A DNA stretch of 33,628 bases from Verrucomicrobiaceae bacterium UBA1938 (GCA_002336895.1 DDFC01000019.1:1-33628); one strand, 5' to 3'; shown: positions 26,017-33,628, counted from the first letter of the stretch. The notes: generated by a model not told the origin, from the sequence alone. Program-made: numbers and translations.

Positions 26017-26184
26017 CGCGCCAGCGTCGTGGAGTGCGGTGGCAGAGATGCAAGGCGCAAGCCCTTGCATCGCCGACACCGCTTTCGCTAGCCGGACGAA
26101 GGTTCTTCCAACTTTGCGCATCCTAAACCGTCTCGAAAGCGGTGTGGCGCTACGCTTCCCACCGCACTCCACGACGCTGGCGCG
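26017..26184. repeat. 168-bp nested inverted-repeat element (MITE/REP-like)
   Basis: Perfect 26-bp outer arms (26017-26042 and 26159-26184) enclose two inner dyads: ATGCAAGG/CCTTGCAT (26048-26055, 26063-26070) and the 12-bp ACACCGCTTTCG/CGAAAGCGGTGT (26076-26087, 26134-26145). It would fold into a long stem with two side branches. It has no coding potential and sits between the convergent purK and AcpH-like genes. It may be a non-autonomous element moved in trans, or a transcription barrier. Confidence 0.85.
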
Positions 26185-26208
26185 CTCTCGGATGCGCCAT
26201 GCCTCTCA

Positions 26209-26778
26209 TCACTCCCTCACATGCGCCTTCACCTCCGGAAAGAACGCCTCAAAGTCCTCCCTGAATCCCTCATACTGCGCTTCCAGCACCTCCACAGCTG
26301 CCGCCAGATCAAACGGCCTCTTCAGCCTTCGGCTCATCCGCCTCAGCGTCGTCTCGATCCCCGCCACCGTTGCGTAGGACCCCAGCCAGTCCGCCCTCCT
26401 CATGTGCTGCAGCACCGCGCACGCCTCCGCCGGGATCTGCCCCTGCACCTCCTCCACCGACTCATAAAAGCCCTGCACAAACTCCCCCAGCGGCTGCGCA
26501 CTATGCGCACCCCATCCCGCCGCCAGAAAGTGATCATAAAACACATCCGTCAGCACCGCCCCGTAGCGCCGGAACGGCTTCTCAAACCGCCGCACACTCC
26601 TCTTCACCACCGGATGCGCGTCCGTAAACGCATCAATCTCCCGATGCCTCGCAATCCCCCTCTGAAACCCCTCCGGCAGCCCGGTCAATTCCCACGGCCC
26701 CACCCAGTCCGGCAGCAAATTCCCCACCCGAAACTCCACCTCCGGCTCCGACAAATAAAGATGGGCCAGCCAGTTCAT
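26209..26778 (-). CDS. ACP phosphodiesterase (AcpH/DUF479)-like protein
   Basis: A 189-residue helical protein starting MNWLAHLYLS, the characteristic opening of the AcpH (DUF479) family. It continues with FRVGNLLPDWV, RGIARHREIDAFTDAHPVV (about 45-63) and AVLTDVFYDHFLAAGW, which hold the conserved His and Asp residues of this HD-like metal-dependent fold. AcpH removes the 4'-phosphopantetheine arm from acyl carrier protein. The upstream frame stays open to 26928 but is low-quality sequence that overlaps the AT-rich small gene, so ATG 26778 is the start. Family assignment is good; activity on ACP is assumed from E. coli. Confidence 0.87.
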   Translation of the reverse strand: MNWLAHLYLSEPEVEFRVGNLLPDWVGPWELTGLPEGFQRGIARHREIDAFTDAHPVVKRSVRRFEKPFRRYGAVLTDVFYDHFLAAGWGAHSAQPLGEFVQGFYESVEEVQGQIPAEACAVLQHMRRADWLGSYATVAGIETTLRRMSRRLKRPFDLAAAVEVLEAQYEGFREDFEAFFPEVKAHVRE

Positions 26779-26815
26779 CCCATCACACTGCCCAGATCCC
26801 ACCAAAAATCGAGTC

Positions 26816-27088
26816 CTAGCGCGTTGTGGCTTGGACCCATGAGCTTTTAGATATGGAAAAAAGAGAGAGACCTGCTTCCAAAGCCTCATCAAGTGTACTG
26901 TACCAGTAGTCAGCAGTGAAAAATCCAACAGGGGACATTACAAGATTATACCCGTCAGTGTCTGTTCCTTGAATCTCAAGATTCACCACTGTTTTGGTTT
27001 TGGTAGTATTTAAACCATCAGTTTCTAAGGACCAAGAGTTCTTGGTCCCGCATATTTGGGCGATAGTTTGAGCTCGGAATAAATTCAT
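26816..27088 (-). CDS. AT-rich small hypothetical protein
   Basis: A 90-residue protein I do not recognise. It starts MNLFRAQTIAQICG and contains TVVNLEIQGTDTDGYNLVMSP and a FTADYWYSTLDEALEAGLS segment, a strand-strand-helix look typical of small soluble domains. There is no signal peptide or membrane helix. The start is supported by AAGGTGTG about 6 bases upstream, which overlaps the stop region of the oxidoreductase gene ending at 27093 on the same strand, so it is placed for translational coupling. Base composition is clearly more AT-rich than everything around it, which suggests recent acquisition. Function is unknown. Confidence 0.62.
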   Translation of the reverse strand: MNLFRAQTIAQICGTKNSWSLETDGLNTTKTKTVVNLEIQGTDTDGYNLVMSPVGFFTADYWYSTLDEALEAGLSLFSISKSSWVQATTR

Positions 27089-27092
27089 ATTA

Positions 27093-28271
27093 TCACACCT
27101 TCACCCACGCACCCTTCTCGGTGCTTTCCAGCATGGCCTCGCAGAGTTTGATTTCGTGGTGGCCGTCTTCGGCGGTGGCAAAGAGGACGGGGGTCTGCTT
27201 GCCGCTGGCGATGTGTTCATATACGGCACGGTAGTGCATTTTGTGCGCATCGCTGAAGCCCTCTGCATGGCCGGGGGGGTAGTCGGTGTAGTTGGAGACG
27301 TCTTCGAGGAAGCCGGGGGTGCCGCGCTGGAGGATCTGGTTTGGCTCATCGCGACGGCCAAGCGTGATCTCATTGGGCTGCTGCAGGTCCCAGCGCACGC
27401 TGCCTTTCGTGCCGTAGATGCCAAAGCTCAGGCTGCACTTCCAGCCCGCCGCCACCTGGGAGATGAAGGCATTTGCATGCACGCCCTCTGCAAAGCCGTG
27501 CTTTGCTTTGCCGAATTTGAGCAGGACGCTGCCGAAGTCTTCGGTGTCCACCTTGTAGTCGATCATCTTTTTGGGATCGACCTTGGCGAAGGTTTTCACC
27601 TCTCCTTTCGGGCGCTTGCGGGTTTTGTGGAAGGTCTCCACATGCGCAAAGACGCTCTGGGCTTTCGCACCCAGCACAAAACTTACCGCATCGATCCAGT
27701 GCGTGCCCACATCGCCTACGGCGCGCAGTTTTCCGCCCTCGCTTGCCAGGATGCGCCAGTTGTAGTCCGTTTCATGCAGCAGCCAGTCCTGGAAGAAATG
27801 ACCCTGCACGTGAATGATCTTCCCCAGGTCGCCTCGTGCGACCATGGCGCGCATCTGGAGGATGGCCGGGAAAAAGCGGCACATGTAGTTCACGGCAAAG
27901 ACGGGGCCCTTCTTGCCGCCCTTGCGCACGGCATCCACCACGAGCTGGGTGTCCTTCGTCGTCATGCCCAGCGGCTTCTCGCAGATCACGTGCTTGCCCA
28001 TCTCCAGCGCCTGCAGGCACTGCTCCACGTGCACCTTGTTGGGAGAGGTGATGTGCACCACGTCGATGTTCGGGCTGGCATACATCGCCTCGTGGTCGTA
28101 GTCGCCGTAGATCTCCGGAATGCCCCACAGGTTCCCCACCTGACGCGCGCTTTTGGTGGAGCCGCAGATGCCGTTCACCGTCACCCCAAGGCGTTTAAGT
28201 GCCTCAATATGAACGGGGCCGATGAAGCCGGTGCCGATAATGCCTGCGCGGAGATGGTGTAGGGGAGTCAT
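27093..28271 (-). CDS. Gfo/Idh/MocA-family oxidoreductase
   Basis: A 392-residue NAD(P)-dependent dehydrogenase. The Rossmann fold opens with RAGIIGTGFIGPVHIEAL (8-25), then VVHITSPNKVHVEQCLQALEMGKHVICEKPLGMT carries the family EKP lysine, and GDVGTHWIDAV supplies the conserved His of the C-terminal domain. Such proteins oxidise or reduce sugars and cyclitols; the specific substrate cannot be read. Verrucomicrobia and Planctomycetes carry many paralogues. ATG 28271 is chosen because the preceding frame (to 28379) is not family-like; no Shine-Dalgarno site is visible. It is divergent from the Ser/Thr kinase, with 207 bases between starts. Confidence 0.93.
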   Translation of the reverse strand: MTPLHHLRAGIIGTGFIGPVHIEALKRLGVTVNGICGSTKSARQVGNLWGIPEIYGDYDHEAMYASPNIDVVHITSPNKVHVEQCLQALEMGKHVICEKPLGMTTKDTQLVVDAVRKGGKKGPVFAVNYMCRFFPAILQMRAMVARGDLGKIIHVQGHFFQDWLLHETDYNWRILASEGGKLRAVGDVGTHWIDAVSFVLGAKAQSVFAHVETFHKTRKRPKGEVKTFAKVDPKKMIDYKVDTEDFGSVLLKFGKAKHGFAEGVHANAFISQVAAGWKCSLSFGIYGTKGSVRWDLQQPNEITLGRRDEPNQILQRGTPGFLEDVSNYTDYPPGHAEGFSDAHKMHYRAVYEHIASGKQTPVLFATAEDGHHEIKLCEAMLESTEKGAWVKV

Positions 28272-28478
28272 GTGAGGGTGCAGTGAAGCGTGTGCAGACC
28301 AACGGTCAATCCAGCAAAGTTCCTGCCACCTCATTTGGCAGACGCCGGGAGCGCTCTGCAAGACATCCGCACCATGCATCCAGATTCGCAGACGTTCGCC
28401 ATCATGCCTGCATCAGCCAAGCCATTTCTTTAGAGGCTGGCTTTTCCTTCCATTGGATTCCCACTTTCGCATCATTTG

Positions 28479-31133
28479 ATGGATCATTCCTCGTTCTTAA
28501 GGATATTCGGTTTCCGTCCAATGCCCGACGCCTCACACGCCTTTTCAGACACCGCCGCAGCAGCGCTGCTGGAGGATGGGATGACGCCTCTGGAGGCGGG
28601 CGATGAGAAGGTGGGCGATGAGCTGGGGCCCTACCGGCTGGTGGAAAAGCTGGGCGAAGGGGGCTTTGGCATCGTGTGGCGGGCGGAGCAGTCGCACCCT
28701 GTCAAACGAGAGGTCGCCATCAAGCTGCTGAAGCGTGGCATGGACTCCCGCCAGGTGCTCGCCCGCTTTGAGCAGGAGCGCCGCATGCTCGCGGCCATGG
28801 AGCACCCCTGCATCACCACCATTCTGGATGCAGGCATGTCTCTGGACGGCCGCCCCTACTTCGTCATGGAGCTGCTGCGCGGCAGGCCCATCACGGCTTT
28901 CTGCGAAGAGCACCATCTTGCGCTCAAAGACCGCATTCGGTTGTTTCGGGAGGTGTGCAGCGGCGTGCAGCACGCGCATCAAAAGGGCGTGATCCACCGG
29001 GATCTGAAGCCTTCCAACATCCTCGTCACCCAGGTCGATGGCCGCCCCGTGCCGAAGATCATCGACTTCGGCATCGCCAAGGCCCTCGCCTCCGGAGACG
29101 TCCAGGGCATGACGTTTGCCACGCAGGCCCACTTCGTCCTCGGCACGCCGCACTACATGTCCCCGGAGCAGATCGCCGATGTGGGCAGCGTGGACACCCG
29201 GAGCGACATCTACGCGCTCGGCACGGTGATGTATGAGCTCCTCACCGGCAGCCCGCCCTTTGCCGCCATCACCCAGCAGTGCCAGACGCGGCAGGACTTT
29301 TGGCGCATCGTCCAGGAGAGGCAGCCCCCGCGCCCCTCCACCAGCATCGTCACCGGTGCCGCCACCGGCGCTGCTCCCGCCCCTGGCGCCGCCGTGGAAA
29401 GGCGCATGGATGTCTCCCAGCTCCCCGCAGATCTCGACTGGATCGCCCTGCGTGCTTTGGAAAAGGAGCCTCAGCGCCGGTATCAAAGCGCCGCCGAGTT
29501 CGCGGCTGATCTGCAGTGCTTCCTCGATGGCGCGCCCGTCTCAGCCCATCCGCCCAGCAGGCGCTACATCGCCACGCGCTGGATTCGCCGCCACAGGGTC
29601 GCTTTTGCCGCTGCGTGCGTCAGCGTGCTGGCATTGGTCGTGGGGGCAGGCGTGGCCATCTGGCAGGCCCGGCTGGCGCGCGCTGCGCAGGCGCGTGCGG
29701 AGACCGCCTCCCTGCGCAGCAGCGAGACCGCCGCCTTCCTCAGCAGCCTGCTCACCGAGGTGGCCGACGAGGTCCGCAACGGCCGCAACCCCGAGGCCCT
29801 CCGACTCGCCCTCATCACCAGCCAGAAGAACATCGAGGACATGCGCCAGTCCCCCGATCTCCAGATCGAGCTCATGGGCAAGGTGGCGCGCCTGTTCGAT
29901 CTCATTGGCGACCGCCGCCTCTCCGTCGGTGCGCTGCAGCGCCATGCGGAGCTCACCGCCGCCCACCTCGGTGCCGAGGACCCCGTGGCCCGGGAGGCCG
30001 CCTTCCAGCACCTCATCATGATGGTCGATCACGGCTCCCGCATCGAGGCCATCGACCTCCTCAAAAAGCAGCGCGCCCATATCGAGGCCCACGAGGGGAA
30101 GGGCAGCCCTGTCTGGTTCCGCATCCAGTCCCTGCTCGTCCGCGCCTGGATCAAGCTGCGCCGCGGCAGCGATGCCGCGCAGGAGGCCGCGCTTGCCGTT
30201 GCACAGGCACGCACCCAGCTGCTCTCAGGCGAAGAGCTGCACAACGTCCTCATGTCCAATGCCCTCGCGCTCGAGTCCGCCAGGCAGTATGATGCCGCTG
30301 AAAAGCAGTTCCAGGAATGCATCGCCCTTTCCCGGCAGCGGGGAGATTATGAGGCACGCAGGCCCGAGTTTCACGTAGGGCTGCTCGAGCTCGAGATCCA
30401 GCGCGGCCACCACGCCCGCGCCGCCGAGATGCAGGCCGAATGGGTGAGGCAGCTCAAGGCCACCCAGCCCGACTACCCCGACTTTCCCCACCAGATTCTG
30501 TGGCTGGCCGAGATCGAAAACCGGGCCCGCCTCTTTGACCGCGCCATCACCCACGCAGACGAGACCATCCAGCTCATCCACACCCTCACCGCCGCCATCA
30601 CCACAGACGAGGCCCGCGCCAACACCCAGCGGGAGTACCTCCTTAAAGCCTTCGAAATCAAGACCGAAGCCTGGCGCGGCCTGCGGCAGCCGGACAAAGC
30701 CATCGCCTCCGCCGAGGAGGGGCTGCGCATCGCCCAGCAGGGGGGGAATGAGAATACGCAGTGCCACGCCATGCAATCGCTTGCGACTGCGCACGAGTCC
30801 GCCGGCCACTTTGAGGAGGCCTGGCAGCTCCACCGGCAGATCTACGACAAGCACGCCGCGCACAATGCGAGTTACAAGAACCGACTGGACGACCTCCGCG
30901 CCATGGCCCAGATCCGCCAGCGCCAGGGCCGCCTCAGCGATGCTCTCGCCCACGCCCGGGACGCCTGGCAGCAGACCCTGGCCGAGCCCTCCTCAAAGCT
31001 GGAGCCCGACTACCTCCAATACATCGCCGACTTCGCCCTGAAGACCTGGAAGGCGGTGAAGCAGAAGGACCCGATGGCCGCCGTGCCGGAAGAGCTGGGG
31101 GCCTGGGAGGCGGCGGTGAAGGGGAATGGGTAA
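28479..31133 (+). CDS. Membrane-anchored Ser/Thr protein kinase with C-terminal TPR-like region
   Basis: An 884-residue protein. Residues about 52-345 are a Hanks-type kinase with all key residues: glycine loop GEGGFGIVW (59-67), VAIK Lys82, Glu100, catalytic HRDLKPSN (173-180), DFG (196-198) and GTPHYMSPEQ. A single hydrophobic helix (about 372-394, VAFAAACVSVLALVVGAGVAIW) follows, then a long alpha-helical region (about 395-884) with TPR-like spacing (for example YDAAEKQFQECIALSRQRGDY and PDKAIASAEEGLRIAQQGG). The kinase should face the cytoplasm, with the helical repeats outside it as a sensor or scaffold. This architecture is common in Planctomycetes and Verrucomicrobia. TTG 28476 and ATG 28521 are alternative starts. 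Substrates are unknown. Confidence 0.93.
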   Translation: MDHSSFLRIFGFRPMPDASHAFSDTAAAALLEDGMTPLEAGDEKVGDELGPYRLVEKLGEGGFGIVWRAEQSHPVKREVAIKLLKRGMDSRQVLARFEQERRMLAAMEHPCITTILDAGMSLDGRPYFVMELLRGRPITAFCEEHHLALKDRIRLFREVCSGVQHAHQKGVIHRDLKPSNILVTQVDGRPVPKIIDFGIAKALASGDVQGMTFATQAHFVLGTPHYMSPEQIADVGSVDTRSDIYALGTVMYELLTGSPPFAAITQQCQTRQDFWRIVQERQPPRPSTSIVTGAATGAAPAPGAAVERRMDVSQLPADLDWIALRALEKEPQRRYQSAAEFAADLQCFLDGAPVSAHPPSRRYIATRWIRRHRVAFAAACVSVLALVVGAGVAIWQARLARAAQARAETASLRSSETAAFLSSLLTEVADEVRNGRNPEALRLALITSQKNIEDMRQSPDLQIELMGKVARLFDLIGDRRLSVGALQRHAELTAAHLGAEDPVAREAAFQHLIMMVDHGSRIEAIDLLKKQRAHIEAHEGKGSPVWFRIQSLLVRAWIKLRRGSDAAQEAALAVAQARTQLLSGEELHNVLMSNALALESARQYDAAEKQFQECIALSRQRGDYEARRPEFHVGLLELEIQRGHHARAAEMQAEWVRQLKATQPDYPDFPHQILWLAEIENRARLFDRAITHADETIQLIHTLTAAITTDEARANTQREYLLKAFEIKTEAWRGLRQPDKAIASAEEGLRIAQQGGNENTQCHAMQSLATAHESAGHFEEAWQLHRQIYDKHAAHNASYKNRLDDLRAMAQIRQRQGRLSDALAHARDAWQQTLAEPSSKLEPDYLQYIADFALKTWKAVKQKDPMAAVPEELGAWEAAVKGNG

Positions 31134-31528
31134 GCGGCTTGGGGGTGTCCGAGGTCAAGGATTGGCATGCTGCTGATGAGGCGAGAAAAGGCGGAGTTAT
31201 GTGTCGGATTCGGCAATCTTGTCAGTTGGTTGCGGTTGGGGAAGCCGGAGGGTTTAAAGTTTAAGGTTTAAAGTTAAAAGTTGCCGGAGAGGGAGCCGGG
31301 GGAGTTGGCGGTGGTTTGCGGTTGTTGGAAATCGTTTGCCGTGGTTCACCCAATCCACGGAGGGCTGGAGTTAGACTGGCGGGGGGAAGAGATTGAAGAG
31401 GGCTTCGGCGGTGCGGATGCGGAGACGGCGGGGGTGGTTGAGATCGAGGGCGTGTTCGGTGAAGATGTGGCCGTGGCTGTGGCAACTTGGGCCTTGGCTG
31501 GGTTGGGGAGGTGTGGCAGAGTTTGGGC
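31134..31528. other. Intergenic region with first copy of the flanking direct repeat
   Basis: There is no convincing gene between the kinase stop and the toxin-partner start. It contains direct repeat copy 1 (31252-31317) and G-rich sequence. A minus-strand frame ending at 31371 (FTEHALDLNHPRRLRIRTAE) looks weakly protein-like but has no start, so it may be a decayed gene end. Confidence 0.5.
31252..31317. repeat. Flanking direct repeat, copy 1
   Basis: It begins GTTTAAAGTTTAAGG and ends GAGTTGGCGGTGGTTT. It matches 32847-32911 with a few mismatches and a 1-base length change. The two copies are in the same orientation on either side of the toxin pair. Confidence 0.85.
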
Positions 31529-31984
31529 ATGACGGCGCTGCCTGCCACCACCCCTGAGCATTACCTGACCGGGACGTCTGCCATGACGATTCCGGATGGT
31601 GAGGCTGCGTTTGTGAACTGGCATTTCGTGGACACGTTTCTGGAAGGGCGGGCGAGCTTCCGGGTTGCGGGCCGGAATTTCCCGGACACCTCGGCGCTGC
31701 TGGGAACGGCGGGAGTACGGGAGTGCGCGGCGATTCTGCGCGGCAGCGGTGTGCCACTGCCTGCTGGGAGCACTTTTTATGCGGCGAACCGGGACCGCGC
31801 CTTTCTGGATTTGCTGCTGGGGAATCTGCAGCAAGGCCACCGTCCGGATCATCTAAGCATCGCTGACTACACCGATGCCGAGGCGGATGCTGAGCATCTG
31901 CGGGTGGAGATTCGCCGACTGCGTGACCGCTTGAAAGATGCTGCGCAAATCCGGCTGCTGGACGAATGGCTGGCGCTGCAATGA
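31529..31984 (+). CDS. Uncharacterised partner (putative antitoxin) of AbiEii-type toxin
   Basis: A 151-residue protein with no family I can name. It does not resemble AbiEi, the usual winged-helix antitoxin. The N-terminal half (FVNWHFVDTFLEGRASFRVAGRNFPDTSALLG) is strand- and helix-mixed. The middle has AAILRGSGVPLPAGSTFYAANRDRAFLDLLLGNL. The C-terminal 45 residues are a charged helix (AEADAEHLRVEIRRLRDRLKDAAQ), possibly a coiled coil for binding the partner. The ATG at 31529 is preferred; TTG 31487 and ATG 31583 are alternatives. Its stop overlaps the toxin ATG (ATGA), the layout of an antitoxin-toxin operon. The antitoxin role is inference from gene order. Confidence 0.72.
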   Translation: MTALPATTPEHYLTGTSAMTIPDGEAAFVNWHFVDTFLEGRASFRVAGRNFPDTSALLGTAGVRECAAILRGSGVPLPAGSTFYAANRDRAFLDLLLGNLQQGHRPDHLSIADYTDAEADAEHLRVEIRRLRDRLKDAAQIRLLDEWLALQ

Positions 31985-32613
31985 ACTTCACTGCCGCCCA
32001 GCAACTGCACGTACGCATCATGCGTGAGGTCTTGCGCGCTGTGCAGGAGACGCCGCTGGTGCTGAAGGGTGGCACGGCGCTGCTGCTGTGCTACGGGCTG
32101 GACCGGTTTTCGGAAGACCTGGACTTTGATGCGCCGAAGAAACTGAATCTTGAAAGCCGCATTGAGCATGCGCTGCGCCCATCGACGCAGCAGCTGCGCA
32201 TCACGCGGACGAAGGACACGGAGACTGTGCAACGCTACCGGATCGAGTATGAGTGCGCGGCGGTACAAGGGCGGCTGAAGGTGGAGGTGTCATGCCGTGA
32301 TGTCGTGGCCGAGGCGGATGTGGTGGAACGCGCTGGCGTGCGCACCTACCGGGTGGGACGACTCATCGAACAAAAGACCCGGGCGATGGAGAACCGCACG
32401 ACGGCGCGCGATCTGTATGATGTTCATTTTCTGGCGACGCACTTTCGTTCGGCGTTCGAGCCGGAGGCGATTGAGCGACTGCGAATGCTGACAGCAGACA
32501 TGAACCGTCTGGAGGGCCGTTTCAGACCCGCGTTTGAGGAAGATGATTTGTTCCGTGAGAGGAAGGAACTCGTTGCCAGTCTGATCCTGGAACTTCAGGC
32601 AGCGCTAGGATAG
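31981..32613 (+). CDS. AbiEii/AbiGii-family nucleotidyltransferase toxin
   Basis: A 210-residue protein of the AbiEii family (PF08843), nucleotidyltransferases that act as toxins in type IV toxin-antitoxin and abortive-infection systems. The motifs are intact: LKGGTALLLCYGLDRFSEDLDFD (28-50), with Gly30-Gly31, Arg42, Ser44 and the metal-binding Asp46 and Asp48. LKVEVSCRD (99-107) supplies the third acidic site, and EQKTRAMENRTTARDLYD (130-147) carries the conserved Lys and Arg-Asp. AbiEii-type enzymes are reported to modify tRNA or other RNA by adding nucleotides. It is shorter than AbiEii proper, as many chromosomal homologues are. It overlaps its upstream partner by 4 bases, and the pair is bracketed by direct repeats. 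Confidence 0.9.
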   Translation: MNFTAAQQLHVRIMREVLRAVQETPLVLKGGTALLLCYGLDRFSEDLDFDAPKKLNLESRIEHALRPSTQQLRITRTKDTETVQRYRIEYECAAVQGRLKVEVSCRDVVAEADVVERAGVRTYRVGRLIEQKTRAMENRTTARDLYDVHFLATHFRSAFEPEAIERLRMLTADMNRLEGRFRPAFEEDDLFRERKELVASLILELQAALG

Positions 32614-32670
32614 CTCATGCGGGCCGGTGGCCGAGTCTTTGAACACTCATCAGAGACGAATCAAAGGCGT

Positions 32671-32713
32671 CCGGAATTTTGCACCGCAGAGATTGGAAAG
32701 ACGCAGAGATGAA
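32671..32713. repeat. CCGGAATTTTGCACCGC repeat, uninterrupted copy
   Basis: It runs from CCGGAATTTTGCACCGC straight into AGAGATTGGAAAGACGCAG and ends GATGAA. It is preceded by an ACACTCATCA segment, as is the second copy at 32930. Confidence 0.8.
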
Positions 32714-32846
32714 ACTGAAGCTGTCATCTGGGATCGGACGGGACAGCGGGGCAATGAGGTGTTGATTTTGGATGGGCAGGTGTGGCGATGGGGGCTTTGA
32801 TTTTTAACCACAGAGCCGATCCGAGGGGCACAGAGGGGAGAGGAGA

Positions 32847-32911
32847 GTTTAAAGTTTGAGGTTTAAAGTTAAAAGTTGTCGGAGGGGGAGCCGGGGAGTT
32901 GGCGGTGGTTT
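32847..32911. repeat. Flanking direct repeat, copy 2
   Basis: It begins GTTTAAAGTTTGAGG and ends GAGTTGGCGGTGGTTT, in the same orientation as 31252-31317. It lies 233 bases after the toxin stop. Confidence 0.85.
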
Positions 32912-32929
32912 AAGCACTCATCAAGGCAG

Positions 32930-33003
32930 CCGGAATTTTGCACCGCCCCCCTTCGCTAAAGCTACGGAGGGCACACAGAGATTGGAAAGACGCAGAGATG
33001 AAG
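32930..33003. repeat. CCGGAATTTTGCACCGC repeat, copy interrupted by a 30-bp palindromic insert
   Basis: It has the same flanks as 32671-32713, but 30 bases (32947-32976) are inserted between CACCGC and AGAGATTGG. The insert contains imperfect inverted arms CCCTTCG and CGGAGGG around CTAAAGCTA. Confidence 0.75.
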
Positions 33004-33080
33004 CTTTTGAGGATGCAGGCTTTCGCCAGAAGAGATTGACCACGGATGACGGAGATTGAGTGTGGGTGCCTGGGAGCATT

Positions 33081-33580
33081 CGATGCCCAGAATTTTGAAC
33101 CGCTCATCTGACACTGATTAAACGCTAATGCGGAGGCCGGAAGTGGGGGGATGCTTGGGACTATTCGATTCCCGGAGTTTTGAACCACTCACCGGACACT
33201 CATGAAAGACTCATGTTAGAGGCCAGAGCCGGAGGGATTGAAGGGTGTGGGTGGTTTGTTGAGGGGCGAAGGGGGCGGAGGTGGTATAATCATGAGGGGT
33301 AAAATGATTTCACGGATGCCAGAGGCTGAGGCCTGGGATCATTCGATTCCCGGAGTTTTTTAACCACTCATCGGACACTCTGAAACACTCATGCGGAAGC
33401 CAGAGATTCAGAAGTTGATTCGCTCGGCTTGGGATTTTGGATCGATTATTAGTGTCGGATTAGTGTTCGATTAGTGGTTCAAATCTGGGCGTTTGAACGA
33501 GGGTGTGCGACCCACGAGTCATGGCCGTAACCGGAATTTTTTAACCACTAATCGGACACTAATGGAACACTATTGAGGCT
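33081..33580. repeat. Array of degenerate ACCACTCATCGGACACT repeats
   Basis: Direct copies lie at about 33081-33140, 33166-33230, 33344-33408 and 33528-33580. Each has a GAATTTT or GAGTTTT lead, then AACC(A/G)CT(C/A)AT-GGACACT and a later ACTCATG or CTAATG. An inverted copy (33448-33483, TTAGTGTCGGATTAGTG) faces the last one. Spacing is irregular and units are not identical, so this is not a CRISPR. Confidence 0.75.
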
Positions 33581-33628
33581 TGCATAATAGACTGACGTTA
33601 AGTCCATAGTTCAGCTTGAGCGAAGCAA

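Larger units (their letters stand above)
32614..33628. other. 1-kb gene-free repeat region
   Basis: No gene is supported in this stretch. It holds the second flanking direct repeat, two copies of a CCGGAATTTTGCACCGC unit, an AACCACAGAG-type segment (32803-32834), and at least five degenerate copies of an ACCACTCATCGGACACT unit. Open frames here are short and repeat-derived. Confidence 0.75.

Noticed and set aside
31371..31480. Minus-strand gene end reading FTEHALDLNHPRRLRIRTAE
   Set aside because: It has protein-like composition, but no start is available without running antisense through the toxin partner. It is left as a possible decayed fragment.
33081..33580. CRISPR array
   Set aside because: Repeat units differ from each other, spacing is irregular, one copy is inverted, and no cas gene is present.

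Overview
The window is a high-GC chromosomal stretch with densely packed genes on both strands and repeat-rich gaps. It most resembles the Verrucomicrobiota (a Prosthecobacter- or Verrucomicrobium-like genome). The grounds are: a complete LPS-export and Kdo gene set (Gram-negative envelope), a membrane-anchored Ser/Thr kinase with a long helical C-terminal region, a single-chain pyruvate carboxylase, few strong Shine-Dalgarno sites, and abundant degenerate intergenic repeats. The taxonomic call is inference; no rRNA gene is present.

Layout. 58-2234: a small GreA/GreB-like factor converges on a two-gene minus-strand unit, a CarF/PEDS1-type lipid desaturase followed by a DUF5685-like protein with a very cysteine-rich tail. 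2258-3107: a lower-GC fragment resembling the kinase domain of phage or conjugative polyvalent proteins, ending in a 14-bp perfect palindrome. 3138-6653: pyruvate carboxylase (minus). 6811-17254: a six-gene plus-strand cluster holding two sets of circularly permuted ATP-grasp, alpha-E and transglutaminase-like modules, a predicted peptide-synthesis or amidoligase system with no assigned product. 17271-21337: kdsA, lptC-like, lptA-like, lptB and long-form hpf, preceded by a terminator-like leader hairpin and closed by a clear intrinsic terminator. 21592-26014: an OlsF-like two-domain acyltransferase and pyrF (minus), divergent from purE-purK (plus). 26017-26184: a 168-bp nested inverted-repeat element between convergent genes. 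26209-28271: AcpH-like phosphodiesterase, an AT-rich orphan small gene and a Gfo/Idh/MocA oxidoreductase (minus). 28479-31133: transmembrane Ser/Thr kinase. 31134-33628: an AbiEii-type nucleotidyltransferase toxin with an unrecognised upstream partner, bracketed by about 65-bp direct repeats and followed by 1 kb of gene-free, repeat-dense DNA.

How the genes work together. The kdsA-lpt block supplies Kdo and the LptC/LptA/LptB parts of the LPS transport bridge; hpf rides at its end as in the proteobacterial lptB-rpoN-hpf cluster, but rpoN is missing here. The OlsF-like acyltransferase and the CarF-like desaturase both point to unusual membrane lipids (aminolipids, vinyl-ether lipids). The most interesting system is the ATP-grasp/alpha-E/transglutaminase cluster: the two ATP-grasp paralogues differ sharply in their glycine-rich loop, and a sigma-54-like site sits exactly between the two half-clusters. 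The second is the toxin pair with an apparently undescribed partner.
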